NCBI GenBank assembly: GCA_011799875.1 | Contig: CM022302.1 | Span: 51,527,804 to 51,591,803, forward strand | Direction of reading: 5' to 3' | From: Thinopyrum elongatum | Lineage: Eukaryota > Streptophyta > Magnoliopsida > Poales > Poaceae | DNA length: 64,000 nt | Program-made: the position numbers and the translations under genes | Part shown: positions 47,036 through 60,000 of the stretch, one piece after another | How positions within the stretch are numbered: the stretch's first letter is position 1 | Layout of the letters: the number at the start of each line of letters is the position of its first letter | Notes under the pieces: model-generated | Told to the model about the DNA's origin: nothing | What the model saw: only the letters and a program-made list of their open reading frames with translations | Database searches by the model: none

Positions 47036-48743
47036 CCACCAATATCTCTCTCTTCTAACATAGTATCAGAGCCTAACCGATCCAAACCCTAGCCGCCACC
47101 CGTCGCTTCCGCCTCGCGCGCCGCCCCCGGGGCGGTCGGCCTACATGACCGCCGCTGGGGGCCGCGCCGCCCGTACCTAGGGTTCGTACGCCGATCGTGT
47201 TGATCGGCTGCCCTAGAGAGTCTTTTCCCGATCCTTGATCCGAGTTTTCTCTCGCACGCCGGTCGTCTTGATCGGTGATTCTTTTTTGGTTCTCCGATCT
47301 ATTGATCGGTTTGCGTCGGCCGTCGCCGTTCGTCATCGACAACGCGTGTCTACTTCGTCAGCATCTTCATCGGCTCCCCGACGGAATCGGTTGCCACACG
47401 GGGCCTCGGGCTATACGCACGCGCGTCGTGTACGCCGGTACGGCGGTCGCTCGCGCTGGCCTGTCGGGCTGGCCGCATCGCGCGCGCACTCATGCGCCAT
47501 GCGCAGGCGTGCTGCTGGCTGCCCATTGCTGCATGCCGCGTCCATGCATGATGTGTGCATGCTGGCTGCCCGTGCATGTTGCATCCCATGCGGACTGTTG
47601 TACGTCCCGTCGTCTGACGCAAGACGTCCGGTCTGATAATCCGATGCACGTCTCCGCAGGATTTAGTGAAGATCAACGTCAAGTTTACACGCCTCTTCAT
47701 CGATCGAGCAACAGGCTGCTGCTGCGTCGTCCTTCAGACCGTAGCATCACCGCCTCATGGTTCTTCCCGTGGCTGCACCGATCCGCGTCGCCGCTGCGTT
47801 GTCCTTTCAGGCCGTAGCGCCGCGGCGTGGTCCCCGCCGCCGCCCTGAGGCCGTTCCCGTGGTTGCACCACATCGTGCGCTGCCGCTGCGTCGCCCCTTC
47901 GGGCCGTAGTGCCGCGGCCCGCGGTCAATCGCCGCACTGAGGCTGTTCGCTCGAGGCCGTCCCCGAGGCTGCATCGACCCTAGCGCTGCCGCTGCATCGC
48001 CCCGTCGGGCCGTAGCGAGCATGGCACGCGATCCCCGCAACCGCCCTGAGGTCTTCCCCGCCGTCGCCCTGACCTGCCCACCACCGATGTGTCGCCCCTT
48101 GGTGCCGTAGCGCTGCGGCCCGTGGTCCACCGCCGTCCCCGCGCGTCGACTTCAAGTGGTATGCGCCGCGCTGCCTCCTGCCGGGGGAACGCCACCGTCC
48201 GCGCCGGTCTTCGTCACGCTGTCGTGTTCTTCCTCGCCTACTTCGAGAACCGCCGCCGCGCTTCTGACCTAGCCGCCGCCGCCGCCGCTCTTCTTCCCGG
48301 TCCACGGCGACTTCCTCGACACCGGCTACCCCGACTCGACATCGACCATGGCGTTCTTCGCACTGCTAACTCGACTACGGCTACACCACCTACGCTCTCG
48401 GCTACCTCGACAAACGGCACAAAGGGCTACCGCCTTGCCTGAGCAACCTGTCGGTTTTCACTCCAGCCATGACTCCGTGATGCATCGACCGTTACGACTG
48501 TGGGAGGGGGGGGGGGTGTCCGTCGGCTTCCCTTCGGATTCTTCTCCAGTCTCACCGTCTGCGTCGCTACCGTTGTGACTGCGGGGGGATGTTGAGTATC
48601 ATGATTATTAGGAAAGCTAGGATAGCGTAGAATATTATTCTACCTTGCCTTGTACTCCAAGATGATCATGTATTACTATATATATGCCCACGAGGCTCAA
48701 GCAATACAACAAACTGTTCCACCAATATGTCTCTCTTCTAACA
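47036..48743 (+). mobile_element. Short-LTR non-autonomous Copia element, 5' LTR truncated
   Basis: The 5' side has only the last 25 bp of the LTR (CCACCAATATCTCTCTCTTC...AACA, 47036-47060), then a PBS TAGTATCAGAGCC (47061 on), one change from the Copia initiator-Met site. The internal part, about 1.5 kb, is GC-rich and has no gag or pol motif. It contains degenerate repeats of about 100-120 bp built on GGCCGTAGCGCCGCGGC and CCGTGGCTGCACC (47720-48130). The polypurine tract GCGGGGGGA is at 48581-48589. ORFs on both strands here are composition artefacts. Confidence 0.75.
48590..48743 (+). mobile_element. 3' LTR of the short-LTR Copia element
   Basis: 154 bp, TGTTGAGTATC...TCTTCTAACA, with a TATATATATGCCC TATA-like box near 48677. 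Its last 25 bp match the 5' LTR stub except for one base. The size is close to TRIM-class LTRs. Confidence 0.75.
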
Positions 48744-49037
48744 ATTTCGTCCCAGATATTACCGAAATCTTTGAAATGTCCGAATTTTGTCCATCTCGTT
48801 CAGGGGTGAAAAAAATGCAAACCGAAAGCCAAAACCGTGTAGTAGGCGTACATTAAATTTTAGGCCGCACCTACTTGTAAATTTGTAATTCCTCGCCATG
48901 TCCTTTTCATATGGGCAGATAGAAATATCGAATTCGAGAACTGCCTTTGCCAAGATGAGGCAACCATGGTCGTGCTAAGGTAACTTGTTTACACCTCACT
49001 TTGATTATACTTTCACATTGCCATTAGAGGATACAAA

Positions 49038-49087
49038 GCGAAGTCGCACAATAAATATTTTTTTTTAGGGCTGCGAAGTCGCACAAT
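49038..49087. repeat. 15-bp direct repeat around a T-rich 20-mer
   Basis: GCGAAGTCGCACAAT occurs at 49038-49052 and 49073-49087. The 20 bases between them contain a T9-T10 run. This looks like a target-site duplication around a tiny 5'-truncated LINE or SINE insertion on the minus strand. A plain 35-bp duplication followed by loss is the alternative. Confidence 0.5.
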
Positions 49088-50358
49088 TGAGAACGGCTCA
49101 AAGGTGATCAGGATAAGTGAGTCGCTGAGCGGGCCGCAGCACCTAGGCCCATTCTGATACTGATACAGTCAGGCGCACATTCTTTTTATGGGCTCCTGCC
49201 ACCATCCCATCAATGGTCCGTGGTCTTTGGTCATCCAGTCCAGCTTGCTGACATGATTTCTCCAGAACATTCGTTCTGCACGGATCCCCTACAGAGATAT
49301 CTCCAATGTTAACATGATCTGAACACTATCGCCCCAATTTCTTGTATCAAGCTGTAGCCCAATTTCCCAGTGAATCCCAATCCTAGTTACTAAAACCCTC
49401 CATGGCGTGAATAAACAAAGGAGAACGCTGTGAAAAAGAGAACTACTCTAGCTGGTGGTCATGTTTCCCTGGAAACAAAGTCGATGATCATGTTTATATA
49501 CTATGTTATAAGCATCCATTCTACTACACTTCTATGGACATAAAGTTAGTACATGTGGTGTTGGCCAAACATTATGGCTACATTTGCATATGCACTTGAA
49601 GGCTTGATATAGTGCCGATGAAAAATGGGGCCCTTGAAAAGAAATGGGCAAACTCCGTCCTGTCGTGACTTGTGAGATCTTCTTTTTATGTGCATGTAAA
49701 AGGGCTGCAAGGAAATTCATTTATGATGATTTAAAGAAAATGAGCATAATGTTGTGAAGCTAAGAACATGGTGGCCTTAATGAACTTTACTCGCAAATGT
49801 GTGCTCTCTTTTGTGGGATGTGAATGGATACCCCAGCTCCATCATAAATCTCCACCTTGTGCTTGGACACCTCCACCCTCAGTCATTCTATTTCCTCCCC
49901 TTTTCCCCGTCGCCCATCTTGGCGTTATCTCACACATGGATCAAGGATGTGATCATGCCTTTCTCTAAGACCGAAGTGTAGCTGACTTACCTGTCTGGTT
50001 GGCAGTTGGTGCTCAATGATGTTTGCCATTGCTTTGCTTACTAGTCTCTCCTTGCCTTCTCCTCCACTTTTTCCTCACCACCACATGTGATCTGACTGAT
50101 CGGAGGGTAGTGGAGCACACAACCTATTTCGTGCGTTAGATGTTCCTAACTTCAATTATTCTTGCACCAACATGCACATATGATTGGTTTTCTCATGAAT
50201 GTGTTGTGTAGTTATCCTTTTATTTTGGGTCAAAAGAACAAATGAAATCTTGATATTTATTTTAGAGGGCTAAAAGTAGAGAAATATTGTAGTCTACTTT
50301 AGTTGGGTATAAATCAATTTAAGACCTAATTTTTGGTCCTCGTTTGAAAAAAAATGTT

Positions 50359-50507
50359 ATACCTAGTGAGTCCTTTTGAGTGATCGGTGGTCAAGAATGA
50401 TCAATCCGTTCATTTGTGTGCAATAACTAGTGAGTCCTTTTGAGTGATCGGTGTTGAAGAATGATCAATCCTTTCATTCGTGTGCAATACCTAGCGAGTC
50501 CTTTTTG
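50359..50507. repeat. 64-bp tandem repeat, 2.3 units
   Basis: Units start ATACCTAGTGAGTCCTTTTG at 50359, 50423 and 50487 (the third is partial). The units differ at a handful of positions. No coding role is seen. Confidence 0.85.
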
Positions 50508-52102
50508 CTGTTTTTGTAGCTAGTCTCACCTTAGCATGTTTGTTCTCCACCGATACATGCTAAGTTGCAAGCATCAACACAAATATGTATCTACCAAATA
50601 GAACAATCAACCATGAAAACAAAACAATAGGATCGACCATTCAACAAGCATCAACACCACACCATAATAGAGCAAAATTTGCTCCCGACCTTATCCATTC
50701 AATTGGAAGGGACAATATCAAATATTCCGGACTATAAGACTACAGATCATAAGACATCTTATGCAAAATTAGATTACAAAGTCCAATGTTTGATTCTTGT
50801 ATACTACCTCCAACAGGTTTTATTAGTTGATTATGGTTTTTCTGGTCTCATTTTCAATAACAAAACATGTGTTATATGCTATGAACATTATATATTTTGA
50901 TTTGTTGTTCAATGAAGTTTCTAAGCATATATTCGTTGTGGTATATTACATATTTTTCTAGTCAATATGAAGACCATAAAACCTTGTTCCCAACTAACAT
51001 TCCCATTCTGGGAAGTATGAAATATCACAATTATCCAATAGAACATACTTTCCATTGTCCCCAATGGTTCACAAAAGTATAGCAAGACCAACTAAAAAAT
51101 ATAGCAAGATGTGCTCTCGAAAAACGATGACAGAGAAGAGAGGAGGGGGAGCTCAATGTAGCAACTTCCATGAGCTGGATTTACAGACAACAACGGGGTG
51201 GTAGTTAACAGCCTGCAAGCTGGGACTGAGCTTGTGTCGAGGTTGGTGTGGTGTAGTGATGGAGCATTAAGACCGATGGGCAAGAGGTGTTGTGAGGCCT
51301 CGTGGTGATCATTAGGCACGTCTTCTGCCAAGCTAGCACCCAACAAGCTACAACTAGTCGCCATTACCTTTACGGAGCCACCTACATCGGCATGGACCCG
51401 GTAGCAGATGTCCGCGCGTGGGGCATGGACACAGTATCAAGAATGCAGGTTGGCATAATTTGTGTTGGGTTTAGTCACATATCAGTTGTAGGAGGAGACA
51501 AAACACAACTTATAAGGGTGGGGTGTCCCCTCCTAAGATGCTAGTTCTTTTGGGGGAGAGAGGGTCCTAGGCCTCTCATAAATTGGTATTGCTGTCCGGC
51601 TAGAACTGGTTGACGCATGTGGGTTGGAATAGCTGGTGTTATGATTGGTAAGTTAGAATTAATCCAAGGCATGTAGTCGATCTACTGAGGAACCAAGCAA
51701 TTAAATGAGGCATAACACCAAGATTTACATCCCGGGTGCCTGATTATGGGCGCTTCTCCCAATGAGGCTGTCACAATACCGCACCCTGGCCGCCTGGGTG
51801 CCGACACAAGCCGCCGGCTCCTCATACGTGCCTGTGCTACTATGTTGGCATACGTTACATCGTTTGGAGGCGGACGTCTCGGTGTTAGGGTGTGTTGTTT
51901 GCGGTTCTAGTAGATGTTCAGTTTGCCTGAGAGGAGATCACTAGCGAGAGGGATGCCAGTCTGAGAAAGAAAAAACTTTTGAAAGAGGTTGACAAGAAAT
52001 CGCGAGGCAAAGCGTGGGTTGAGCGGAATAGTTTTTGTGCAGGGGCAAGGCAACCATGCTAAGGAACGAACATTCTACCCTTGTGGGAATACATACGAGC
52101 CA

Positions 52103-53060
52103 TTTTTTTTTTGAGAAACCTCGTGTGATGGCAAGGGGTTCCTGTATTTCATTAAGAAGAAGAGAGTTCGTCCAGTTTATAAGGAAAACTGGACCCGAAA
52201 ACCTAACATTCTCGGCTAATCAAGGAAAACCAAATGAAAACCCAACAAAAGGAAAAAAAAGAATACGAAAAAAAGAGACACTAGAGCTTGGGGATAGGGA
52301 CAAGACAAATGCAATATTAAGGGGCATCGTCGGAGCCAGACACCAGAGCGCCTAGGCCCAAAGAAGTTAGGCGAGGCTCAAGTGCAACCAAACTGACCAC
52401 CACTCGCCGAAGGGAAACCATCCATATCGAATGACTCTTCTGTCTCGGTCTCAAAAAATCATGTGCTAACATTATCTTGTGAAAAACATCCTGAAAGATC
52501 CAACTTTGACTTCGCCGCAACCCTCGCCAAAGAGCTCAATGCCTCGATCACTTGTGGTGAGAGCGGTTTTTTGTACATGTCCAGGTATGCTTGCATATTT
52601 TGTTCTAGACCCTCTGCTTTGCTAACCTCCGGCAGCTCACCAAAAGCCCGCAACATCCGATGCTCCGGAAGCTTGGATGTCGGGATGTTGCACGCCCTGT
52701 TCTTCTTTTCGAGACGCTCGCTCCATCGCCCGTCATTCTTCTCCTGATGCTAAGCATCGGGGTCACAAGCAGAGGTTGTGAGAGCAGACAAGTAACCTTA
52801 CTGAGAAAATCCTCCAGAAATAATGGTGCTGCTTTAGTTTGCGCCACCTTTGCAACAATATTGTACACCTTAACCACAGGCTCAACAGAACGTTGGGCGA
52901 GTTGAAACCAAGCGGCTCCTCTGGGCACGGTATCGGACGTGCCATGGGCTGCATCATGGAAGCCTAGGAGGTGCTTCCAGGGCGTGGCGACCAGAACGTA
53001 TCATCCGAGCACATACGATCAACAAATTCCTCACACCTTATCGACGAGGCGCCATGGGTT
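52103..53060 (-). mobile_element. LINE fragment, 3' end (minus)
   Basis: A T10 run at 52103-52112 is the poly(A) tail of a minus-strand element ending ..TTAATGAAATACAGG. Two overlapping minus ORFs (52928-52605 and 52656-52459) are in different frames. The second holds EQNMQAYLDMYKKPLSPQVI and EALSSLA, which resembles the C-terminal end of the ORF1-type protein found next to Triticeae LINEs. No reverse transcriptase is visible. The element is cut at 53060 by a Copia LTR, and its 5' part would lie beyond the CACTA element. Confidence 0.6.
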
Positions 53061-54802
53061 TGTTGGGATACGTTGCATGAAAAACAAAAAAAATTCTACG
53101 CACATGCAAGATCTATCCATTTTGATGCATAGCCACGAGAGGGGAGAGTATGTCTACGTAACGTCGTAGACAGTAAGCGGAAGCGTTTATCAACGCGGTT
53201 GATGTAGTCGAATTTCTTCGCGATCCAACCAATCAAGTACCGAAAGTATGTCACCTCCGCGTTCAGCACATGTTCAGCTCGGTGACGTCCTCGCCTTGTT
53301 GATCCAGCAAGACGGGCAAAGTAGTGGATGAGTTCCGGCAGCACGACGGTGTGGTGACAGTGGTGGTGATGCTATCTCCGCAGGGCTTCGCCTAAGCACT
53401 CCGAAAATATGACCGAGGGACGAAACTGTGGAGAGGGGAGCCGCGCACGGCTAAGAGATTGTCGTGCCTGTGTGGCGACCCCTCCTCCCATATATATAGG
53501 TGGAGTGGGGAGAGGAGGCAGCCCTAGGGCAGGCCCCAAGTGGCCGGCGGCTGCCCTAGGCGCCTGCCCTGGCCGAATCCCACCCTTCCATATTTGCACA
53601 TGAGGGGAAGGAAAGGTGGGCTGGCTGCCTTACGGCGCCTCCCCTTTCCTTCCCTCCGTCCTTGGTGCAATGTCAGGGTTGGAGGGGCACGCCAGCCCCT
53701 ATGTGGGCTGGTGTGCTTCCCACCCCCTTGGCCCATAAGGCCCACCACTTACCGGTGGCCTTCCGGCACCCCTTCCTGCTCTCCGATAAATACCCGGTAT
53801 GTCCCGAAACCTTTCCAGTGACCAAATACTATCGTCCTACATATCAATCTTTACCTTCGGACCATTCTGGAGCTCCTCGTCATGTCCGTGATATCATCCT
53901 GGACTCCGGACAACATCGGCCACCAAATCACATAACTCATATAACACTATATCATCAACGAACGTTAAGAGTGCGGACCCTACGGGTTCGAGAACTATGT
54001 GGACATGACCGAGACGACTCTCCGCTCAATAACCAATAGCGGGACCTGGATTCCCATATTGGTTCCTACATATTCTACGAAGATCTTTATCGATCGAACA
54101 GTTATGACACCATACGTAATTTCCTTTGTCTGTCGGTATGTTACTTGCCCGAGATTCGATCGTCGGTATCTCTATAACTAGTTCAATCTCGTTACTGACA
54201 AGTCTCTTTACTCGTTCCATAATACATCATCTCGTAACTAACTCCTTAGTCACTTTGCTTGCAAGCTTCTTATGATGTGTATTACCGAGAGGGCCCAGAG
54301 ATACCTCTCCGATACACGGAGTGACAAATCCCAATCTCGATCCATGAAACCTCAACAGACACCTTCGAAGATACCTGTAGAGCATCTTTATAATCACCCA
54401 GTTACGTTGTGACATTTGATAGCACACAAGGCATTCCTCCGGTATCCGGGAGTTGCATGAGTCGAAGGAACATGTATTTGACATTAAGAAAGCAATAGCA
54501 ATAAACTGAACGATCATATGCTAAGCTAATGGACGGGTCTTGTCCATCACATCATTCTCCTAACGATGTGATCCCGATATCAAATTACAACTCATGTCTA
54601 TGGTTAGGAAACCTTTACCATCTTTTGATCAACAAGCTAGTCTAGTAGAGCCTCACTAGGGACACAGTATTTGTTTATGTATCTACGCATGTATTTAAGT
54701 TTTCGGTCAATACAATTCTAGCATGAATAATAAACATTTATCATGATTAAGGAAATATAATAATAAAAATTTTATTATTGCCTCTAGGGCATATTTTCAT
54801 CA
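53061..54802 (-). mobile_element. BARE/Angela-type Copia 3' LTR (minus)
   Basis: On the minus strand it starts TGATGAAAATATGCCCTAGA and ends ..TGCAACGTATCCCAACA, 1742 bp, with the conserved BARE/WIS/Angela landmarks GGCAATAATAAA, GATCGAATCTCGGGCAAGTA and the TTTTTTTGTTTTTCATGC-type end. A TATATATA box lies at 53488-53497. It is inserted into the LINE at 53060/53061. The 5' LTR lies outside the window. Confidence 0.85.
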
Positions 54803-55239
54803 GTCTCCCACTTGCACTAGAGTCAATAATCGAGTTCACATCGCCATGTGATTAACACCCATAGTTCACATCGCCATATGACCAATACCCAAAGAGTTTA
54901 CTAGAGTCAATAATGTAGTTCACATCGCCATGTCATTAACACCCAAAGAGTACTAAGGTGTGATCATGTTTTGCTTGTGAGAGAAGTTTAGTCAACGGGT
55001 CTGCCACATTCAGATCCATATGTATTTTGTAAATTTCTATATCTACAATGCTTTGCATGGAGCTACTATAGCTAATTGCTCCCACTTTCAATAAGTATCT
55101 AGATTGAGACTCAGAGTCATCCGAATCAGTGTCAAAGCTTGCATCGACGTAACCCTTTACAATGAACTCTTATCACCTCCATAACCGAGAAACATTTCCT
55201 TAGTCCTCTTAAGTGACTAAGGATAATTTTGACTGCTGT
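54803..55239 (-). mobile_element. Copia polypurine tract and 3' internal spacer (minus)
   Basis: GTCTCCCACTTGCACTAGAG on the plus strand is the reverse of the CTCTAGTGCAAGTGGGAGAC polypurine-tract context. Next to it GTTCACATCGCCATGTGATTAA is repeated three times with variation (54836-54955). Distal RNase H sequence lies between here and 55239 in broken form. Confidence 0.75.
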
Positions 55240-56220
55240 CTAGTGATCCACTCCTGGATCACTATTGTACCCCCTTGCCAAACTCATGGCAAGGCACACA
55301 ACAGGTCTATTACATAGCATAGCATACTTTATAGAACCTATGGCTGAGGCATAAGAGATGACTTTCATTCTCTCTCTATCTTCTGCCTTTGTTGGGCTTT
55401 GACTCTTACTCAACTTCACACCTTGCAAAACAGGTAAGAACTCTTTCTTTTGACTGATCCATTTTGAACTTCTTCAAAACTTTGTCAAGGTATGTGCTTT
55501 GTGAAAGTCCTATTAAGCGTCTCGATCTATCCTTATAGATCTTGATGCCCAACATATAAGCAGCTTCACCGAGGTGTTTCATTGAAAAATTCTTATTCAA
55601 GTATCCTTTTATGCTATCCAGAAATTCTATATCATTTCTAATCAACAACATGTCATCCACATATAATATCAGAAATGCTACAGAGCTCCCACTCACTTTA
55701 TTGTAAATACAGGCTTCACCGTAAGTCTGTATAAAACCATAAGTTTTGATCACCTCATCAAAACATATATTCCAACTCCGAAATGCTTGCACCAGTCCAT
55801 AGAAGGATCGCTGGAGCTTGCACACTTTGTTAGCACCTTTAGGATCGACAAAACCTTCTGGTTGCTTCATATACAACTCTTCTTTAAGAAATCCATTAAG
55901 AATTGCAATTTTGACATCCATTTGCCAGATTTCATAGTTATAAAATGCGGAAATTGCTAACATGATTCGGACAGAGTTAAGCATCGCTACGGGTGAGAAA
56001 GTCTTATTGTAGTCAACTCCTTGAACTTGTCGAAAACCTTTCGCGACAAGTCGAGCTTAGTACATAGTGACATTACCATCAGCGTCTGTCTTCTTCTTGA
56101 AGATCCATTTATTCTCAATGGCTTGCCGATCATCGGGCCAATTCACCAAAGTCCATACTTTGTTCTCATACATGGATCCTATCTCAGATTTCGTTGCCTC
56201 AAGCCATTTATCAGAATTTG
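55240..56220 (-). pseudogene. Copia reverse transcriptase/RNase H fragment (minus)
   Basis: Part of a Copia polyprotein. From 56220 downwards it reads WIFKKKTDADGNVT, then a stop (TAA at about 56058) in place of the usual Lys before ARLVAKGF. An open stretch follows from 55984 to 55406 with the RT motifs QMDVK.AILNGFLKEELYMK, KLQRSFYGL and the catalytic YVDDMLL box, all well preserved. It continues through LGEAAYMLGIKIYKDRS and LSQSTYLDKVLKKF. After a frame break the RNase H entry (SYASAIGSIKYAMLC, NSDPG) is at 55428-55240. Integrase, protease and gag are not present because CACTA interrupts the element at 56221. The element is dead but clearly younger than E1/E2 pol. Confidence 0.85.
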
Positions 56221-56256
56221 CACTACTAGAAAAAGGGCTATAGCTAATATAGTCAT

Positions 56257-56613
56257 TAGTGGCGCACTATGTATGTGGTGCGCCACTGCCAAATAGCAGT
56301 GGCGCACCACACATGGGTGCGCCACTAATGTTTATATTACTAATGGCGCACCTTGTGTGTGGTGCGCCACCGCTAAGTTTCTCCTGGGCACACCCCCCTC
56401 CCCAGACTTACCAGTGGCGCACCGTGGTTTGGTGCGCCATGACTAGTTTTAACTAGTAATGGCGCACCACACCCACGGTGCGCCGCTACTAACAAATTTT
56501 TTTTCAATTTTTTTTTCAAAACTAGTAATGGCGCACCACACACCAGGTGCGCCATTAGTAACCCTGGTTACCAATGGCGCATTCTTAGGAGGTGCGCCAT
56601 TGGTAACCTGAGA
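56257..56613 (+). repeat. Subterminal inverted motifs of CACTA
   Basis: About six head-to-head pairs of TGGCGCAC(C) and (G)GTGCGCCA, each 25-35 bp, separated by AT-rich spacers with ACTAGT or GTTACCAA flanks. Such arrays are the binding sites of the smaller CACTA-encoded protein in En/Spm. Each pair can also form a hairpin. Confidence 0.85.
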
Positions 56614-57065
56614 GCAGCTAGATATTTTTGACAGCCACCTACCACACTCACTTTCCCCACTTCATTCTCTCCACCTCTACCAAGCTTGGTCTCGGCTGCC
56701 TCCTCCTCCTCACCTCATTTGCACCATAGATTCACCCAAATTAAGTGGTTAAATTTCCTTTTTTTGATAGGTAAGTAAGGGGAAAGCTTTCTTTATGTTC
56801 AAGATCTACTTTTTTCTCCCTCCAACAACGTATACACTTTTTATGGCCTAGATCTACGTATGTTTGTGGTGTTGCATATGTTTGTGTTTGTAGGTACCGG
56901 TATTTGAAATGCGATAGTTGCCAATATTTTGCCGGAATGTTGATTCATTTCCGTTTCGGCGAGAATTTGGTACTATGCATTCTTTTTGGTCCTATTTTTA
57001 GGCAAAGTCATGCCAAAAATTTTTTTGGTTCTAAAATATCGTTTTGCTCTACCCCACAGGCGACC

Positions 57066-60000
57066 ATGGTCCGCACGATGACCGAAGGCATCGTGAATAG
57101 GTTTTTGAGCTCAGCGAAGGCCGAGATGCTTCAAAAGAACGAGTTGGAGATAAGATATCCGTGTCGAAGATGCAAGCTGAAGAGCCTTATGGACCCGGAT
57201 TCCAGACAGGTGCGAGACCACCTGCTCTTGCGTGGTTTCATGGATGGCTATCGGTGGCAAGGTGATGAAGATGATTATGAAGTCGTCCATGGGGGCCGGG
57301 AAAGAAATAAGGAAGGGCAGCAAGACAATAGCCGCGAGGGCGGGCGAGAAGACGAAGAATCTCCAGGACATGATCACGAAGTAGATGCAGGACACAGTCA
57401 TCATGTAGAAGATGCCTGACATAATGATGAGGAAGATCAAGACGAAGGGCATGATTATGAAGATGAAGATGCCGGAGCAGACGACGATGGACCATCGATG
57501 GGCTGGGTGCAGGACCCTCATATTCAAGAGCTGCTTCTCAAGCAGACGGGTAACGCAAGAGCTGCCGCCCGAGAGAAAGCCAAGCTGGATCAACTGGAGA
57601 TAGACGCAGTTACTCCATTGTATGAAGGATGCAGGCCCGAGGATACCCGCCTGAAAGTAACTCTCATGGCTCTGGAGATGAAGGTAAAACACAAAATGAC
57701 CGACGCATGCTTCGACGAGAACATGTCATTCTGGCACGAACGTCTTCCAAAGAGGAACAAGTGCCCGACCAGTTTCGAGGAGGCGAAGAAAATCGTGTGT
57801 CCTCTGGATTTACCGCACGTGAAATACCATGTGTGCATGAACGATTGCATCATTTATCGGGACGAGCACGCGGAGTCTACCATATGTCCGGTGTGCGGCG
57901 TCACTCGATACAAGAAGAGGAAGAAAGCTCCTCGAAAAGTGGTGTGGTACTTTCCGATCACTCCTTGTCTGCAGAGGTATTTCGCGGACCCTAAGCTAGC
58001 AAAGCTCCTGCGTTGGCACGTGGATAGGGAGGAGAAGAAGCCAGAAGATGACGGAAATGATCCGGAGATAAATAAAACTGACAAGATGCAGAGTCACCCT
58101 AAGGATGCGAGCCAGTGGCAAGCGTTGAACTTCGAACACCCAGAATTTGGGGACGATCCAAGGAAAATCGTGCTAGGCGCGAGCACCGATGGAGTCAATC
58201 CGTTTGGCAGCCAGAGAAGCACACATAGCACCTGGCCTGTGTTTGTGTGGATGTACAACCTTCCCCCCTGGATGTGCATGAGGAGGAAGTACATTCACAT
58301 GAGTATGCTAATTGAAGGGCCGAAACAACCAGGGAACGACATCAATCTGTATCTGGGGCTGCTGAAAGAGGAGCTAGACACGCTGTGGAAAACCCCAGCC
58401 AATACGTGGGACGCCGCAGTGAAAGAATATTTCCCTATGAGAGCCACACTGCTCACGACGGTGCACGACTATCTCGGTTACGGATATGTCGCGGGGTAGG
58501 TGGTCCACGGATTTTGTGCATGCGTCAGGTGCATGGATGACACAACGTATCGCCAGCTAGATAGAGATCTCGTGTCTTCGAAAACCGTGTTCATGGGACA
58601 TTGAAGGTGGCTTCGCGACAATGACGCATTGAGAAAACGCAAGGATCAGTTTGATGGTGAAACCGAACCCTGAAGACGCCCGCGTACGAGGAGCGGCGAG
58701 GAAATAGACGAGCTGTTGAAAAATTGGAAAGAGTGCCCACCGCTGGGAAAGAAGCGAAAGGCGCCAGAGCCGCTGCTGAAGGTATGGAAAACGAGGTCTG
58801 TTTTCTGGGACTTGCCGTACTAGAAGATCCTCCGTTAGCCTCACAGCCTTGATGTCATGCATATCATGAAGAACGTGTGCGAAAGTCTGCTTGGTACCCT
58901 GCTCAACATGCCAGAGAGGACCAAAGATGGGACGAAAGCAAGGGCAGACTTGCAATCAATGGGCATCAGGGAGGAGCTTCACGCAAAACGCCATAATGAT
59001 GATGATGATGATGATGATGATGAGGCGAAGGACATGGAAAGTCGTCGCAAAGGCAAAAAGGCCAAGAAGATCGAATATGACTGCCCTCCCGCATGCTTCA
59101 CTCTAAGTCAGGAGGAGATCGAGCAGTTTTTCACCTGCCTCGTAGGAGTAAAACTTTCTTACGGTTACGCGGGGAAGATAAGCAGATACCTATACTCAGC
59201 GAAGCAGATGTTCAGCGGGATGAAGTCTCACGACTGTCACATGCTGATGACGCAGATACTTCCAGTTGCAATCCGTGGGATCATGGACGCGGACGTCCGT
59301 GAAACGCTATTTGGCCTATGCAACTTTTTCGACGTCATCTCTCGGAAGTCGGTTGGCGTGAGGCAACTCAGAAGGCTACAGGAAGAGATCGTGGTGATAC
59401 TATGCGAGCTTGAGATCTACTTCCCGCCCGCGTTCTTCGACGTTATGGTGCATCTGCTGGTCCATATCGTGGAGGATATCATCCAACTCGGGCCGACGTT
59501 CCTGCACAGCATGATGCCGTTCGAAAGGATGAATGGTGTCATCAAAGGATACGTTCGCAACATGGCACGTCCAGATGGAAGCATAGCCAAGGGCTTTCTG
59601 ACCGAAGAGTGCATCTCCTATTGCACGAATTATCTAGGCATCGAGAACCCCGTTGGTCTGCCCGTCAACAGGCACCTCGGCAGGCTCACTGGATGGGGTC
59701 ACCGTGAGGGTCGCCGCGAAATGCATGTCGACTTCAAGGGTCGACTCGCCGACTTTGAAAGAGAAAACCTAGTCGCGCTACAACACATAGACGTGGTCGA
59801 TCCTTGGGTGGTAGAGCACAAAACCTTTATTGAGAAGACGTACAATGACCGAGGCCAACAGAGGACGGACGGAGATATAATCAAAGAGCACAACTCATGT
59901 TTCACGCGTTGGTTCAAGGAGAAGCTTCTGTCGTACCCTTTACATGAGGATTCTTCCGCGGAAGAAAAACTCATATTCGCCTTGTCACAGGGCGCCGAGC

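Larger units (their letters stand above)
48744..52102. other. Unrecognised intergenic sequence
   Basis: 3.4 kb with no ORF above about 80 codons that resembles a known protein, no splice-coherent gene model and no complete transposon. Small repeats at 49038-49087 and 50359-50507 are listed separately. This and 681-3048 are the best candidates for ancestral low-copy DNA in the window. Confidence 0.5.

Noticed and set aside
47235..48305. ORFs of 107-180 codons on both strands
   Set aside because: Low-complexity, GC-rich interior of a non-autonomous Copia element, with no gag or pol motif.
53409..54039. Plus-strand ORFs of 64-125 codons
   Set aside because: They are antisense readings of the minus-strand Copia LTR.
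57111..57692. 193-codon minus-strand ORF rich in Leu, Ile and Phe, membrane-like
   Set aside because: It is the complement of the acidic Asp/Glu-rich linker and N-terminal part of the CACTA transposase; such hydrophobic shadows are expected there.
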